A stretch of DNA of 64,000 nt from Facklamia sp050409585. GTDB taxonomy: Bacteria; Bacillota; Bacilli; Lactobacillales; Aerococcaceae. The notes beneath the pieces are model-generated. The model had not been told where the DNA came from, did no database searches, and saw only the letters and a program-made list of their open reading frames with translations. The stretch spans positions 134,941 to 198,940 of the forward strand of contig NZ_JBNUPE010000001.1 in the NCBI RefSeq assembly GCF_050409585.1, given 5' to 3'. Position numbers and translations under genes: made by a program. Numbering within the stretch: position 1 is the stretch's first letter; the number at the start of each line of letters is the position of its first letter. Below, piece by piece: positions 35,123 through 43,784 of the stretch.

Positions 35123-36598
35123 ATGTCATCTTGGGAAACAAAATTTGCGCGTGAAGGTTACACATTTGATGATGTCTTGTTAGTTCCAGCTCATAGTGAG
35201 GTATTACCAAATGATGTCGATTTATCAGTCCAATTAGCCCCTAATTTAAAACTAAATATTCCCATCTTATCAGCCAGTATGGATACCGTAACGGATGGGA
35301 ACATGGCGATTGCTATAGCCAGACAGGGAGGATTAGGTGTTGTCCATAAGAATATGTCTATTGAAGATCAAGCAAACGAAGTACGAAAAGTAAAACGTTC
35401 GGAAAATGGCGTTATCTTGGACCCATTTTATTTAACTCCTGAGAATCTATTGCAAGAAGCAGAAGATTTAATGAGTCATTACCGCATATCAGGTGTTCCA
35501 ATTGTAAAAAGTGAAGACGATTTGACACTTGTAGGTATTATTACAAATCGTGACATGCGTTTCATTGAAAATTATCAAGATAATATTGGCTCTCACATGA
35601 CTCATGAGAATCTGGTAACAGCAGCCATTGGCACTTCACTAGAAGAAGCTGAAAAGATTCTTTATAAAAATCGGATTGAAAAATTACCACTAGTAGATGA
35701 TGAAGGACGTCTTTCAGGTCTAATTACTATAAAAGATATTGAGAAAGTCATTCAATATCCTCAAGCTGCTAAAGATCAACATGGTAGACTATTAGTGGCG
35801 GCAGCCATTGGAATAACTAGTGATACATTTGAAAGGGCAGAAGCCTTAATTAAAGAACAAGTTGATGCGATTGTAATTGATACCGCTCACGGGCATTCTG
35901 AAGGCGTGATTCGTAAAGTCAAAGAAATCAGAGAGGCTTACCCAGATGTAACCATTATTGCTGGTAACGTAGCAACAGCCGAAGCGACACGCGCTTTATT
36001 TGAAATTGGTGTTGATATTGTAAAAGTGGGTATCGGACCTGGTTCAATTTGTACAACTCGTGTAGTAGCCGGAGTAGGAGTTCCTCAACTAACTGCTATC
36101 TATGAATGTGCTTCAGCAGCAAAAGAATTTGGTAAGACCATTATTGCTGATGGCGGCATTAAGTATTCAGGTGATATTGTTAAGGCGCTTGCAGCGGGTG
36201 GGCATGCGGCTATGCTCGGCTCTATGTTAGCAGGAACAGATGAATCACCAGGTGAAATGGAAATTTATCAAGGTAGAAAATACAAATCTTATCGTGGCAT
36301 GGGCTCTTTAGCTGCTATGCGTTCAGGATCAAGTGATCGTTACTTCCAATCAAAATCAGAAGCCAACAAAATGGTTCCTGAAGGTATTGAAGGACGTGTT
36401 GCATATAAAGGTGCCGTTGAAGATGTTATCTTCCAAATGGTTGGAGGTTTAAGATCTGGTATGGGTTATACCGGTTCAGCTAACCTTAAAGAATTGCGTG
36501 AGGAAGCACAATTTGTAAGAATGTCTGGTGCAGGACTGATTGAATCTCACCCACATGACATTAATATCACCAAGGAAGCACCAAACTATTCAAGATAA
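35123..36598 (+). CDS. guaB: inosine-5'-monophosphate dehydrogenase
   Basis: A 491-residue enzyme oxidising IMP to XMP, the committed step of GMP synthesis. TIM-barrel with two inserted CBS domains (about 95-210). The active-site Cys lies in GPGSICTTRVV, with the flap in YRGMGSLAAM. AGGAGG precedes the ATG. The 152-nt gap upstream shows no guanine riboswitch; a weak TTGTTT/TTAAAT pair near 35038-35065 may be its promoter. Confidence 0.97.
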   Translation: MSSWETKFAREGYTFDDVLLVPAHSEVLPNDVDLSVQLAPNLKLNIPILSASMDTVTDGNMAIAIARQGGLGVVHKNMSIEDQANEVRKVKRSENGVILDPFYLTPENLLQEAEDLMSHYRISGVPIVKSEDDLTLVGIITNRDMRFIENYQDNIGSHMTHENLVTAAIGTSLEEAEKILYKNRIEKLPLVDDEGRLSGLITIKDIEKVIQYPQAAKDQHGRLLVAAAIGITSDTFERAEALIKEQVDAIVIDTAHGHSEGVIRKVKEIREAYPDVTIIAGNVATAEATRALFEIGVDIVKVGIGPGSICTTRVVAGVGVPQLTAIYECASAAKEFGKTIIADGGIKYSGDIVKALAAGGHAAMLGSMLAGTDESPGEMEIYQGRKYKSYRGMGSLAAMRSGSSDRYFQSKSEANKMVPEGIEGRVAYKGAVEDVIFQMVGGLRSGMGYTGSANLKELREEAQFVRMSGAGLIESHPHDINITKEAPNYSR

Positions 36599-36608
36599 AG
36601 ATAAACTG

Positions 36609-36648
36609 AAGTATCAAAGCCTACTGCAATAGACTTTGATACTTTTTT
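36609..36648 (+). terminator. terminator after guaB
   Basis: AAGTATCAAAG (36609-36619) pairs perfectly with CTTTGATACTT (36634-36644), then a T-run. Confidence 0.93.
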
Positions 36649-36841
36649 ATTAATTTCTATCATTTTTTACTTAAAAAAGACAAGTAAAATTAAAAGCTGC
36701 TAACAATTGAATAACTCTGTATCTAAATTAGGAAAAGCTTATTTTAATAGGAAAGTGAGAACTACCTTTTTTTATTCAGTTGGGTATAATAGAAAAAGCA
36801 ACTTTTAAATGAGCATAAAGAGTGAGGAGTGGAGCCTAACA

Positions 36842-38257
36842 TTGCTTATAAACGGTATTAAAAGGATACTTGTCTTAGGATTACTTATGAATAACTTTCT
36901 ATCAACTGATGGTTATGCTGTGACTACATCGAAAGATTCAAATCCCACTGATGAGGCTTCCTTGCAAGAAATGGATACTCTGCCGGAAGAAAGTATAGCT
37001 GAAAATCTGGTAAACGCGATGCCTGTTTTTGAGGAAGTAAAGGGGGCCTATATTGTAGACGGCCTCAATGGGCAAATCCTTTATAAGCATGAAGTGGACC
37101 AGCTAGTTGAAGTGGGTTCTTTTAGTCAATTACTTTTATTATATAGGGTGTATCAAGCCATTGATCAAGGTCAGTTGGACAGTGATCAAGAGGTATGGAT
37201 ATCGGACGAGGTTTACGCTTTGAGTCAAGATTATAATTTGCCGAATGTTCCTTTAAGACAAGACTTGTCTTATTCCTTAAAAGATTTAATGGAAGCTGTT
37301 AGTTTAAATGCTGCCAGAGGAGCGGCTTTAGCCTTAGCAGAAGAATTAACCGGATCCGAAGCAGAAACACTTAAGCAAATGAAAGAACAGTTAAATGAAT
37401 GGGGAGAAGAAGATTTTGATTTAATAAATGTGACTGGAGTGAGTGATCGTTATCAAGTGGGTGATTCTGAAAGCATTTATCAAGGGCGAACTAACAAAAT
37501 GACTGCTCAAACAGTTGCTACCATAGCCTATCATCTGATTAATGAATACCCTGAATGTATGGAAGCTAGTCAGATTTATCAAAAGCTTTTTCAAGAAGAT
37601 ACGAGCGATGAGTTTGAAATGACCAATCCCAATCTGCTAATTGAAAGTGCTAATTCACTTTATGCTATGGAGAATGTTGATGGTTTGACTGCCAGTAAAT
37701 CAGAAGAAGATGGTTATAATTTAGTTGCAACGACAGAAAAGAATGATTTACGTCTAATAGTAGTGGTATTAGGTGTCAGTGAAAACGAAAAGCTTTATCA
37801 AGTTAGTAGAGAATTGATTGAAAGGGCCCAAAATATCTTCCGCATTGAAACAGTTATTGAAGAAAATTCATTAGCTACTCACCTAGACTCCATTAAAGTG
37901 GAAAATGGCAAAGTTAATAAGTTACAATTAATGTATGGATCAAACTTACAATTAGTGGTACCTATTATTGATACGGCCCCACGACTGGTTTATCAATTTA
38001 CAGCTAATCAAGAAGTGACCAATTATCACGTTAAAGCGCCTGTTAAAGCAGGCAAGGTTGTAGGAAAAATGCAAGTCGATATAGCTGATTATCGTCTACC
38101 TATTCTAAAGTCCGGTAGAGGAAATTATGTGCCAGTAAAAGTAGCAGAAGATATCGAAGAAGCCAATATCTTAGAAAAAACTTGGCGAAATGTTCAAAAT
38201 ACTGGCGAAAATACTTGGAATGCTGTTCGAAAATTCTTTACGGATTTATTTAATTAA
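36842..38257 (+). CDS. DacA-like (peptidase S11) protein lacking catalytic residues
   Basis: A 471-residue exported protein with the layout of D,D-carboxypeptidase PBP5/DacA: signal peptide (about 1-27, ending near GYAV), peptidase S11-like domain (about 65-335), a beta-rich PBP5_C-like domain (about 350-440), and an amphipathic C-terminal helix that could lie on the membrane. The active site is changed. The SxxK serine motif reads S93-F-S-Q96, so the general-base Lys is gone. SxN reads S154-L-N156. KTG reads T283-A-S285 in VDGLTASKSEEDGYN. It is therefore probably not a working carboxypeptidase. I choose the TTG at 36842, 7 nt after GGAG; the ATG at 36809 has no ribosome binding site. A TATAAT lies at 36785-36790. 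Confidence 0.82.
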   Translation: MLINGIKRILVLGLLMNNFLSTDGYAVTTSKDSNPTDEASLQEMDTLPEESIAENLVNAMPVFEEVKGAYIVDGLNGQILYKHEVDQLVEVGSFSQLLLLYRVYQAIDQGQLDSDQEVWISDEVYALSQDYNLPNVPLRQDLSYSLKDLMEAVSLNAARGAALALAEELTGSEAETLKQMKEQLNEWGEEDFDLINVTGVSDRYQVGDSESIYQGRTNKMTAQTVATIAYHLINEYPECMEASQIYQKLFQEDTSDEFEMTNPNLLIESANSLYAMENVDGLTASKSEEDGYNLVATTEKNDLRLIVVVLGVSENEKLYQVSRELIERAQNIFRIETVIEENSLATHLDSIKVENGKVNKLQLMYGSNLQLVVPIIDTAPRLVYQFTANQEVTNYHVKAPVKAGKVVGKMQVDIADYRLPILKSGRGNYVPVKVAEDIEEANILEKTWRNVQNTGENTWNAVRKFFTDLFN

Positions 38258-38274
38258 ATAAGGGAGGTAAAATT

Positions 38275-38808
38275 ATGGAAAATAAAGAAACGGCGATTTT
38301 TGCAGGAGGTTGTTTTTGGTGCATGGTTCATCCATTTGATGAAAGAGATGGTGTTATCTCTGTAGCTTCTGGCTATACGGGTGGAGATAGTGTGAATCCT
38401 ACCTATGAAGAAGTCTGCTCAGGACAAACGGGTCATGCAGAAGCTGTCAAAATCGAATACGATCCTAGTAAAATAAGCTATCAAGAACTTCTAAAAATTT
38501 ATTGGTCTTCAGTCGATCCGACTGATAAAGATGGACAGTTCGGTGATCGAGGCTCCTCTTACCGACCAGAAATTTTTTATAGTACCCAAGCCCAAAAGGA
38601 AGAAGCCGAACAATCGAAAGCAGAACTTGAAGCGTCACAAGTTTTCAAAAAGCCGATTGTTGTGCCAATCAGTCCAGCCCAAACATTTTACCTTGCAGAG
38701 GACTATCACCAAGACTTTCACCGCAAAGAACCGGATCATTATCAAAATTTCTACCGTGGTTCCGGGCGTAAAAAATTTGTTGAAGAGGTTAAAGATAAAT
38801 TGAATTAA
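38275..38808 (+). CDS. msrA: peptide methionine-S-sulfoxide reductase A
   Basis: A 177-residue MsrA repairing the S epimer of oxidised Met. Active-site GGCFWCMVHPF with nucleophile Cys13 and Cys16. Further family segments are SGYTGG, QTGHAEAVKIEYDP, GQFGDRGSSYRPEIFY and EDYHQDF. MVHPF replaces the more common EAxF after the active site. AGGGAGG precedes the ATG, 17 nt after the DacA-like gene. Confidence 0.95.
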   Translation: MENKETAIFAGGCFWCMVHPFDERDGVISVASGYTGGDSVNPTYEEVCSGQTGHAEAVKIEYDPSKISYQELLKIYWSSVDPTDKDGQFGDRGSSYRPEIFYSTQAQKEEAEQSKAELEASQVFKKPIVVPISPAQTFYLAEDYHQDFHRKEPDHYQNFYRGSGRKKFVEEVKDKLN

Positions 38809-38895
38809 GATAGTAAATGCTAAGCTAAGCTTGACATTTAAAAGATTTCTATTTATCATTCTTAATGATTCTAAACAAAAGACGGAGGTGGGAAA

Positions 38896-39048
38896 ATGGC
38901 TCAAAAGAAAGCGTCACTAGCTTGTAGTGAATGTGGAAACCGTAATTATCAAATGATACCAACTCAAGCGGGCCAAACCACTCGATTAGAAATTAAGAAA
39001 TTCTGCAAGAATTGTAATAAACACACGATTCATAGAGAAACCAAATAG
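38896..39048 (+). CDS. rpmG: 50S ribosomal protein L33 (zinc-binding form)
   Basis: A 50-residue protein MAQKKASLACSECGNRNYQM... with CxxC at 10-13 and CxxC at 37-40, the zinc ribbon of C+ L33. GGAGGTG lies 6-10 nt before the ATG. It is upstream of secE-nusG as is usual in Firmicutes. Confidence 0.96.
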   Translation: MAQKKASLACSECGNRNYQMIPTQAGQTTRLEIKKFCKNCNKHTIHRETK

Positions 39049-39062
39049 AAAAGAGGAATATA

Positions 39063-39242
39063 ATGAGTTACATTAAAGGCATTGCCCAAGAAATGAAAAA
39101 AGTAACTTGGCCTACAGCTAAGCAAGTAAATAAATTTACTTGGACCGTAATTATGATGATTATTTTCTTTGGATTATACTTTGCTTTAACAGATTTTGTA
39201 TTTGGCAATTTCATCGACTGGTTAATTAGTCTAGGCGCATAA
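39063..39242 (+). CDS. secE: preprotein translocase subunit SecE
   Basis: A 59-residue single-span SecE: amphipathic start MSYIKGIAQEMKKVTWPTAK with the conserved KKVTWP, then one membrane helix (about 27-47). AAGAGGAA lies upstream. It completes SecYEG with subunits encoded elsewhere. Confidence 0.96.
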   Translation: MSYIKGIAQEMKKVTWPTAKQVNKFTWTVIMMIIFFGLYFALTDFVFGNFIDWLISLGA

Positions 39243-39275
39243 TCATAAAAATATTTATTATTTGCTTAAGCATGT

Positions 39276-39318
39276 TATAATAGAATACAAATAAAACCTA
39301 CACCCTTGTAGGTTTTTT
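39276..39318 (+). promoter_or_regulatory. extended -10 promoter followed at once by a terminator hairpin, upstream of nusG
   Basis: TGTTATAAT (39273-39281) is an extended -10 element. AACCTACA (39295-39302), loop CCCT, TGTAGGTT (39307-39314) and a T-run (to 39318) follow, only about 7 nt after the expected start site. The hairpin may end the rpmG-secE transcript, attenuate nusG, or both. Confidence 0.6.
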
Positions 39319-39352
39319 ATTTTACAAGAAATTAATTAAAGGAGATTTAACT

Positions 39353-39892
39353 ATGGAATCTAATAAGGAATGGTACGTTTTGCATACTTATTCTGGTTAT
39401 GAGAATAAAGTAAAAGAGAATATTATGATGCGAGCAGAAAGTATGAATATGGAAGACTTTATCTTCAATGTGGTAGTACCTGAAGAAGAGGTAACCGAAA
39501 TGCAAGATGGAGAGAAGAAAACAAAGATTCAAAAGACCTTCCCAGGTTATGTGTTAGTTGAAATGGTGATGTCTGATGAGTCTTGGTTTATTGTTCGTAA
39601 TACGCCAGGCGTGACTGGATTTGTAGGCTCACATGGCGCTGGATCTAAGCCGGCACCTCTTTTACCTGAGGAAATGGAAGCGATCTTGGGGGATAAGCCT
39701 GCTCAGAAAGTTCAATTAGAAGTTGAAGTGGGCGATTTAGTTGAAATTATCGATGGCGCTTTCTCAGGAATGACTGGAGAAATCGAAGAAATCAGTGAAG
39801 AAAATCAAAAACTTAAAGTAGTTATTGAAATGTTTGGTCGTGAAACAGTAGCCGAATTGGACTTTATGCAAGTGCGCAAAGATAATCTTTAA
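39353..39892 (+). CDS. nusG: transcription termination/antitermination factor NusG
   Basis: A 179-residue NusG: NGN domain beginning KEWYVLHTYSGYENKVKENI, with FPGYVLVEM, and a C-terminal KOW domain VGDLVEIIDGAFSGMTGEIEE. It couples RNA polymerase to elongation partners. It has its own putative promoter between secE and itself. Confidence 0.97.
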   Translation: MESNKEWYVLHTYSGYENKVKENIMMRAESMNMEDFIFNVVVPEEEVTEMQDGEKKTKIQKTFPGYVLVEMVMSDESWFIVRNTPGVTGFVGSHGAGSKPAPLLPEEMEAILGDKPAQKVQLEVEVGDLVEIIDGAFSGMTGEIEEISEENQKLKVVIEMFGRETVAELDFMQVRKDNL

Positions 39893-39904
39893 TTAGGTGG
39901 TTTC

Positions 39905-40705
39905 ATGAAACAAAAGACTGACCACCACATCCTCTATTTTCGTTTAGCCATGGTGATGTATCTCTTGGTTTTGTGCTTACAGTTGGTTTTTGATGCCAGT
40001 TTTATCGAATCCATCAGCTTGAACCAAGTCTTAGAGGAAGTTCCTCATGTTTTGCTTCCTGTAGAATTCACTTTTTATCTCTGGCCAATCATTATTCTAT
40101 GGGAAGCGTTTGGTTTATTTGCGGGACAACGGAGACAGGCTTTTACAACTTTTGATCAGAGTTATTCACTGTTAGTGGCTCCCAAATTAGTTGAATTATC
40201 TTTTTACCATACAGTCTATCTTTTGATATGGTCGCAACAATTATATTTATTTACCTTCATCCTTATGGTGCTCTATTTGAGACGGATTATTTCTTTTATG
40301 AAATTAATTTCATATAAAAGCTCCCTGAACGAACCAAGTTGGCTATTAAAGCTTCCCATTGGTCTTCATACCGGTTGGTTGATCAGTATGACGGCCCATA
40401 TTTTTTATAGCTATTTAGTGAGTAAAGGATTAAACAGTCATAATGGGTGGATGATAGCACTTGCTTGCCTTTTAATTCTTGCTATTGCAGCCGGAAGTAG
40501 CTACTTGTATGCACGTTATGGTAACCAGGCAATTATGCCGGCTGTTTTAATCTTTCAATTAGGGCTACTCTATCATCATTATCCTCGTTCATCCTTTGGA
40601 TTAAGACATAACTTCTTTTATCTTGTGATTGCGGTTGTATTTATTCTGACCTTAGCCGTATACATACGTTACTTGCGTTATCAAATAAAGCAAAAGACTT
40701 TTTAG
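39905..40705 (+). CDS. polytopic membrane protein, TspO/MBR-like
   Basis: A 266-residue protein with about seven hydrophobic spans starting near residue 12. The segment KLPIGLHTGWLISMTAHI resembles the first conserved region of TspO/MBR-type proteins (proline-x-x-x-x-x-GW...), but the tryptophan-rich pattern is weak. It lies 12 nt after nusG and 20 nt before a CPBP protease gene, inserted between nusG and rplK. Role unknown. Confidence 0.55.
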   Translation: MKQKTDHHILYFRLAMVMYLLVLCLQLVFDASFIESISLNQVLEEVPHVLLPVEFTFYLWPIIILWEAFGLFAGQRRQAFTTFDQSYSLLVAPKLVELSFYHTVYLLIWSQQLYLFTFILMVLYLRRIISFMKLISYKSSLNEPSWLLKLPIGLHTGWLISMTAHIFYSYLVSKGLNSHNGWMIALACLLILAIAAGSSYLYARYGNQAIMPAVLIFQLGLLYHHYPRSSFGLRHNFFYLVIAVVFILTLAVYIRYLRYQIKQKTF

Positions 40706-40725
40706 ATTTTTATAGGAGGAAAACT

Positions 40726-41649
40726 ATGAACTGGCCTTTCAATCAATCGATGCAGTTGACGCAGAAACAAGCAGGCAAAAAACCATTTAGGGTTATTGCT
40801 TTTACTGCGCTTATAAATCTTGTTAGTTTACTATTTGCTTCACTTATTTCAGTTTTTTTAATTGGTCCATTAATCTATATGAAATTTGGTGATTCCTTTT
40901 TAACCGAAGATGTAGGTCAAGCACTGTTAAACGAGCCATTAATGGTTTATTTAGAACTATTTTTAACGATTATTACTATTATTACAACGGTCCTTTTGGC
41001 TAAATGGTTGCAAGGACGCAGACTTAACTCCTTTGGCTTTTATAAAGATAATTTCCTAAAAAAATATGGGATGGGCGTCGTAATTGCTGCCGCCTTAATG
41101 TTCTTTATTTTTTTAGTTAATCTTTTGATGGGGACGATCTCTGTCCAAATGAACCCTCAGGCCGATGGAGTGGCGTTTATCCTCTTATTAGTCGGCTTTA
41201 TGATCCAAGGAATGTCTGAAGAAATCCTCTTGAGAGGTTACTTGATGAATGGCTTGGCAGCCGCTTGGGGAGTTCCTCTTGCCATTTTGATAAACTCCAT
41301 CTTCTTTAGTTTGTTGCATTATGGCAATCCAGGAGTTACAGTTTTAGCCTTAGTTAACATTGCCTTAGCCGGTATTTTCTTTTCCTTATTATTCTATAAT
41401 ACTGATAATATGTGGTTAACAGGAGCAGCTCATTCCTTTTGGAATTTTATAATGGGTGTGGTCTTTGGGGCCCAAGTGAGTGGATTGGTATTACCGGGCA
41501 CACTATTACTAACTAAATCCAAAGCTGAGGCCAGTTTGATCAATGGTGGAGACTTTGGATTTGAGGGGGGTCTTGTGGTTACAGTTATTTTAGTAGCTGC
41601 TTGTATTTACTTAATCAATAAATGTCCGAAACAAGAAAAAGCTATTTAA
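40726..41649 (+). CDS. CPBP-family intramembrane protease/Abi protein
   Basis: A 307-residue multi-span membrane protein. CPBP motifs are present: EEILLRGYL (paired Glu and Arg), the SLLHYGNP histidine, and HSFWNFIMG. Relatives process prenylated proteins, give bacteriocin self-immunity, or have no known substrate. AGGAGG precedes the ATG. No peptide bacteriocin gene is visible nearby. Confidence 0.85.
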   Translation: MNWPFNQSMQLTQKQAGKKPFRVIAFTALINLVSLLFASLISVFLIGPLIYMKFGDSFLTEDVGQALLNEPLMVYLELFLTIITIITTVLLAKWLQGRRLNSFGFYKDNFLKKYGMGVVIAAALMFFIFLVNLLMGTISVQMNPQADGVAFILLLVGFMIQGMSEEILLRGYLMNGLAAAWGVPLAILINSIFFSLLHYGNPGVTVLALVNIALAGIFFSLLFYNTDNMWLTGAAHSFWNFIMGVVFGAQVSGLVLPGTLLLTKSKAEASLINGGDFGFEGGLVVTVILVAACIYLINKCPKQEKAI

Positions 41650-41656
41650 AAACTTC

Positions 41657-41685
41657 TTGCAATCTCATAAGCCTTCCGTTATAAT
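41657..41685 (+). promoter_or_regulatory. rplK promoter
   Basis: TTGCAA (41657-41662), 17-nt spacer, TATAAT (41680-41685). It separates the ribosomal unit from the membrane-protein genes. Confidence 0.85.
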
Positions 41686-41689
41686 ATTG

Positions 41690-41766
41690 CAATGCATGTA
41701 TTCAAACCATGCATTGGGTGGGAGGAGCAAGTTTAAAAAAGATAAAAGCTCCAATTACCACATCAC
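41690..41766 (+). promoter_or_regulatory. rplK leader with an L1-binding-like element
   Basis: A hairpin CAATGCATG (41690-41698)/CATGCATTG (41708-41716) is followed by GTGG-GA-GGAGC (41719-41728) pairing with GCTCC-AATTA-CCAC (41748-41761). Two short helices with an asymmetric internal loop are the form of the ribosomal protein L1 site on its own mRNA and on 23S rRNA. Confidence 0.65.
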
Positions 41767-41792
41767 GAAAATTGACATAAGGAGGAATATTC

Positions 41793-42218
41793 GTGGCTAA
41801 AAAAGTTGTCACTCAAGTAAAATTACAAATCCCTGCAGGTCAAGCGAGCCCAGCTCCACCAGTAGGACCAGCGTTAGGTCAAGCCGGCGTTAATATCATG
41901 TCCTTTACGAAGGAATTTAACGCACGTACTCAAGATCAACAAGGAATGATTATTCCAGTTGTTATTGATGTCTATGAAGACCGTTCATTTACCTTTATTA
42001 CTAAAACACCACCAGCTCCAATCCTATTGAAAAAAGCTGTTGGCTTGAAAAAGGCTTCAGGTGAACCTAACAAGAACAAAGTCGGAAAGGTTACACGTGA
42101 TCAAGTCCGTGAAATCGCAGAAATTAAAATGGCAGACTTAAATGCAGCCGATGTAGAAGCTGCTATGCGTATGGTTGAAGGAACTGCCCGTTCAATGGGG
42201 ATTACAGTCGAAGACTAA
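41793..42218 (+). CDS. rplK: 50S ribosomal protein L11
   Basis: A 141-residue L11 starting at GTG behind AAGGAGG: VTQVKLQIPAGQASPAPPVG with the Pro-rich rRNA-binding start, FTKEFNARTQ, and the C-terminal RSMGITVED. First gene of rplK-rplA. Confidence 0.97.
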   Translation: MAKKVVTQVKLQIPAGQASPAPPVGPALGQAGVNIMSFTKEFNARTQDQQGMIIPVVIDVYEDRSFTFITKTPPAPILLKKAVGLKKASGEPNKNKVGKVTRDQVREIAEIKMADLNAADVEAAMRMVEGTARSMGITVED

Positions 42219-42250
42219 GCGCCAAGGTAGCTTCTCGCCCCGTTTCTATC

Positions 42251-42280
42251 GGGTGTGGGAGGGAAACCCCGAATAACCAC
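42251..42280 (+). promoter_or_regulatory. rplA leader with a second L1-binding-like element
   Basis: GTGG-GA-GGG (42255-42263), loop AAA, CCC (42267-42269) and CCAC (42277-42280) repeat the design of the element before rplK: an outer GTGG/CCAC helix, an asymmetric loop and an inner GC helix. It lies 20 nt before the rplA start. Confidence 0.6.
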
Positions 42281-42300
42281 AAATATAGGAGGAAAAACAA

Positions 42301-42990
42301 ATGGCTAAGAAAAGCAAAAACTATGTAGCGGCAAGAGAAAAAGTTGACCGTACAAAGAAATATGATGTAACAGAAGCAGTCGCATTAGCAAAAGAAATTG
42401 ATTTTGCAAAATTTGATGCCTCTGTTGAAGTATCTTACAATTTAAATATCGATGTTAAAAAAGCAGACCAACAAATTCGTGGCGCAATGGTGCTACCACA
42501 TGGAACAGGTAAAACACAAACAGTGGTAGTTATTGCAAAAGGTGAAAAAGCCGCTGAAGCAGAAGCTGCTGGAGCAGACTTTGTTGGTGAAGAAGATCTA
42601 ATTAATAAAATCAACGGTGGTTGGTTAGATTTCGACGTAATGGTAGCTACCCCAGATATGATGGGACAAGTTGGACGTTTGGGTCGTGTCTTAGGACCTA
42701 AAGGCTTAATGCCAAACCCTAAAACAGGTACCGTTACAATGGACGTAACCAAAGCCGTTAACGATATCAAGGCTGGACAAGTAACTTACCGTGCAGATAA
42801 AGCAGGTATCGTGAATGTTCCAATTGGTAAAGTATCTTTTGAAGATGAAAAATTAGTGGAAAACTTCAAAGCACTTCATGAGCAAATTATGCGTGTGAAG
42901 CCAGCTACAGCTAAAGGAACTTATATTACTAATTTAGCTTTAGCAACCACTTTCGGACCCGGAATCAAGATTAACGTCGAAAGTTTATAA
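42301..42990 (+). CDS. rplA: 50S ribosomal protein L1
   Basis: A 229-residue L1: MAKKSKNYVAAREKVDRTKK, GRLGRVLGPKGLMPNPKTGT (the RNA-binding signature), and the C-terminal KPATAKGTYITNLALATTFGP. It builds the L1 stalk and in many bacteria represses its own operon. AGGAGG precedes the ATG. Confidence 0.97.
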   Translation: MAKKSKNYVAAREKVDRTKKYDVTEAVALAKEIDFAKFDASVEVSYNLNIDVKKADQQIRGAMVLPHGTGKTQTVVVIAKGEKAAEAEAAGADFVGEEDLINKINGGWLDFDVMVATPDMMGQVGRLGRVLGPKGLMPNPKTGTVTMDVTKAVNDIKAGQVTYRADKAGIVNVPIGKVSFEDEKLVENFKALHEQIMRVKPATAKGTYITNLALATTFGPGIKINVESL

Positions 42991-42997
42991 TTTCATA

Positions 42998-43026
42998 TTG
43001 ACAAATAATTTGTTTATCACTATGAT
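42998..43026 (+). promoter_or_regulatory. rplJ-rplL promoter
   Basis: TTGACA (42998-43003), 17-nt spacer, TATGAT (43021-43026), just after rplA. Confidence 0.85.
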
Positions 43027-43041
43027 AAATAAGTATTTTAA

Positions 43042-43141
43042 ACGACCTAAGACAGTAAGTGGCTAAGCCTTAATTTCTTACCGAGGAAGTTCCCGTTAAA
43101 CAGGAAGCTATCTCTATGTCTAGGTGACATAGAGATTTTTA
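43042..43141 (+). ncRNA. ribosomal protein L10 leader with terminator
   Basis: The region between the promoter and rplJ contains ACGACCTAAGACAGTAAGTG, CTTACCGAGG and TCCCGTTAAACAGGA, the conserved parts of the L10(L12)4-binding leader. It ends in ATCTCTATGTC (43110-43120) paired with GACATAGAGAT (43126-43136) and a T-run. Free L10-L12 complex should favour the terminator. Confidence 0.85.
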
Positions 43142-43188
43142 ATTTTAAAAAATCTCTATACCTATTTGATGGAGGTGAAAGAAGAAAC

Positions 43189-43725
43189 ATGGTTAAAGAA
43201 GCAGTATTAAATGCAAAGGCTCAAGAAATTGAAAAAATTGCTGAAGATATGAAAAACTCTGCAACAATCGTTGTAGTGGATTATCTTGGCTTAACGGTTG
43301 AAGAAGTAACAGACTACCGTAAACAATTACGTGATGCAGGCGTTCAAATGAAGGTTGTGAAAAACACAATGCTTCGTCGTGCGGCTGAAAAAGCAGGAAT
43401 CGAAGTTCCTCAAGATTTATTCAAGGGTCCTTCAGCGATTGTCTTCTCAGATGACGTCGTAAATCCAGCGAAAATTTCAGCAAACTTTGCTAAAGACAAT
43501 GAAACTCTTGAAATTCGTGGCGGAATTGTTGAAGGTCAAGCAGCTACTAAAGAAATGATTGAACAAGTAGCGAAAATGCCTGGTCGCGAAGAATTACTTT
43601 CAATGTTACTATCTGTATTGCAAGCGCCAATGCGCAATGTGGCATCTGTCCTTTCTCAAGCAAACCCAGCACAACAAATGGTTTACGCTTTGAACGGAAT
43701 TATCGACAAAAAAGGTGCTGCCTAA
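43189..43725 (+). CDS. rplJ: 50S ribosomal protein L10
   Basis: A 178-residue L10: KNSATIVVVDYLGLTVEEVT, KVVKNTMLRRAAEKAG and a C-terminal helix that carries L7/L12 dimers. GGAGGTG lies upstream. Autoregulated through the leader above. Confidence 0.96.
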   Translation: MVKEAVLNAKAQEIEKIAEDMKNSATIVVVDYLGLTVEEVTDYRKQLRDAGVQMKVVKNTMLRRAAEKAGIEVPQDLFKGPSAIVFSDDVVNPAKISANFAKDNETLEIRGGIVEGQAATKEMIEQVAKMPGREELLSMLLSVLQAPMRNVASVLSQANPAQQMVYALNGIIDKKGAA

Positions 43726-43784
43726 ATCGCTCGCTCGTCGCATAAGTACAATATAAACTAAAAAAATATTTGGAGGAAACCAAA

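Noticed and set aside
40726..41649. Bacteriocin immunity locus
   Set aside because: CPBP proteins can give immunity, but no small double-glycine peptide gene or ABC exporter is nearby.
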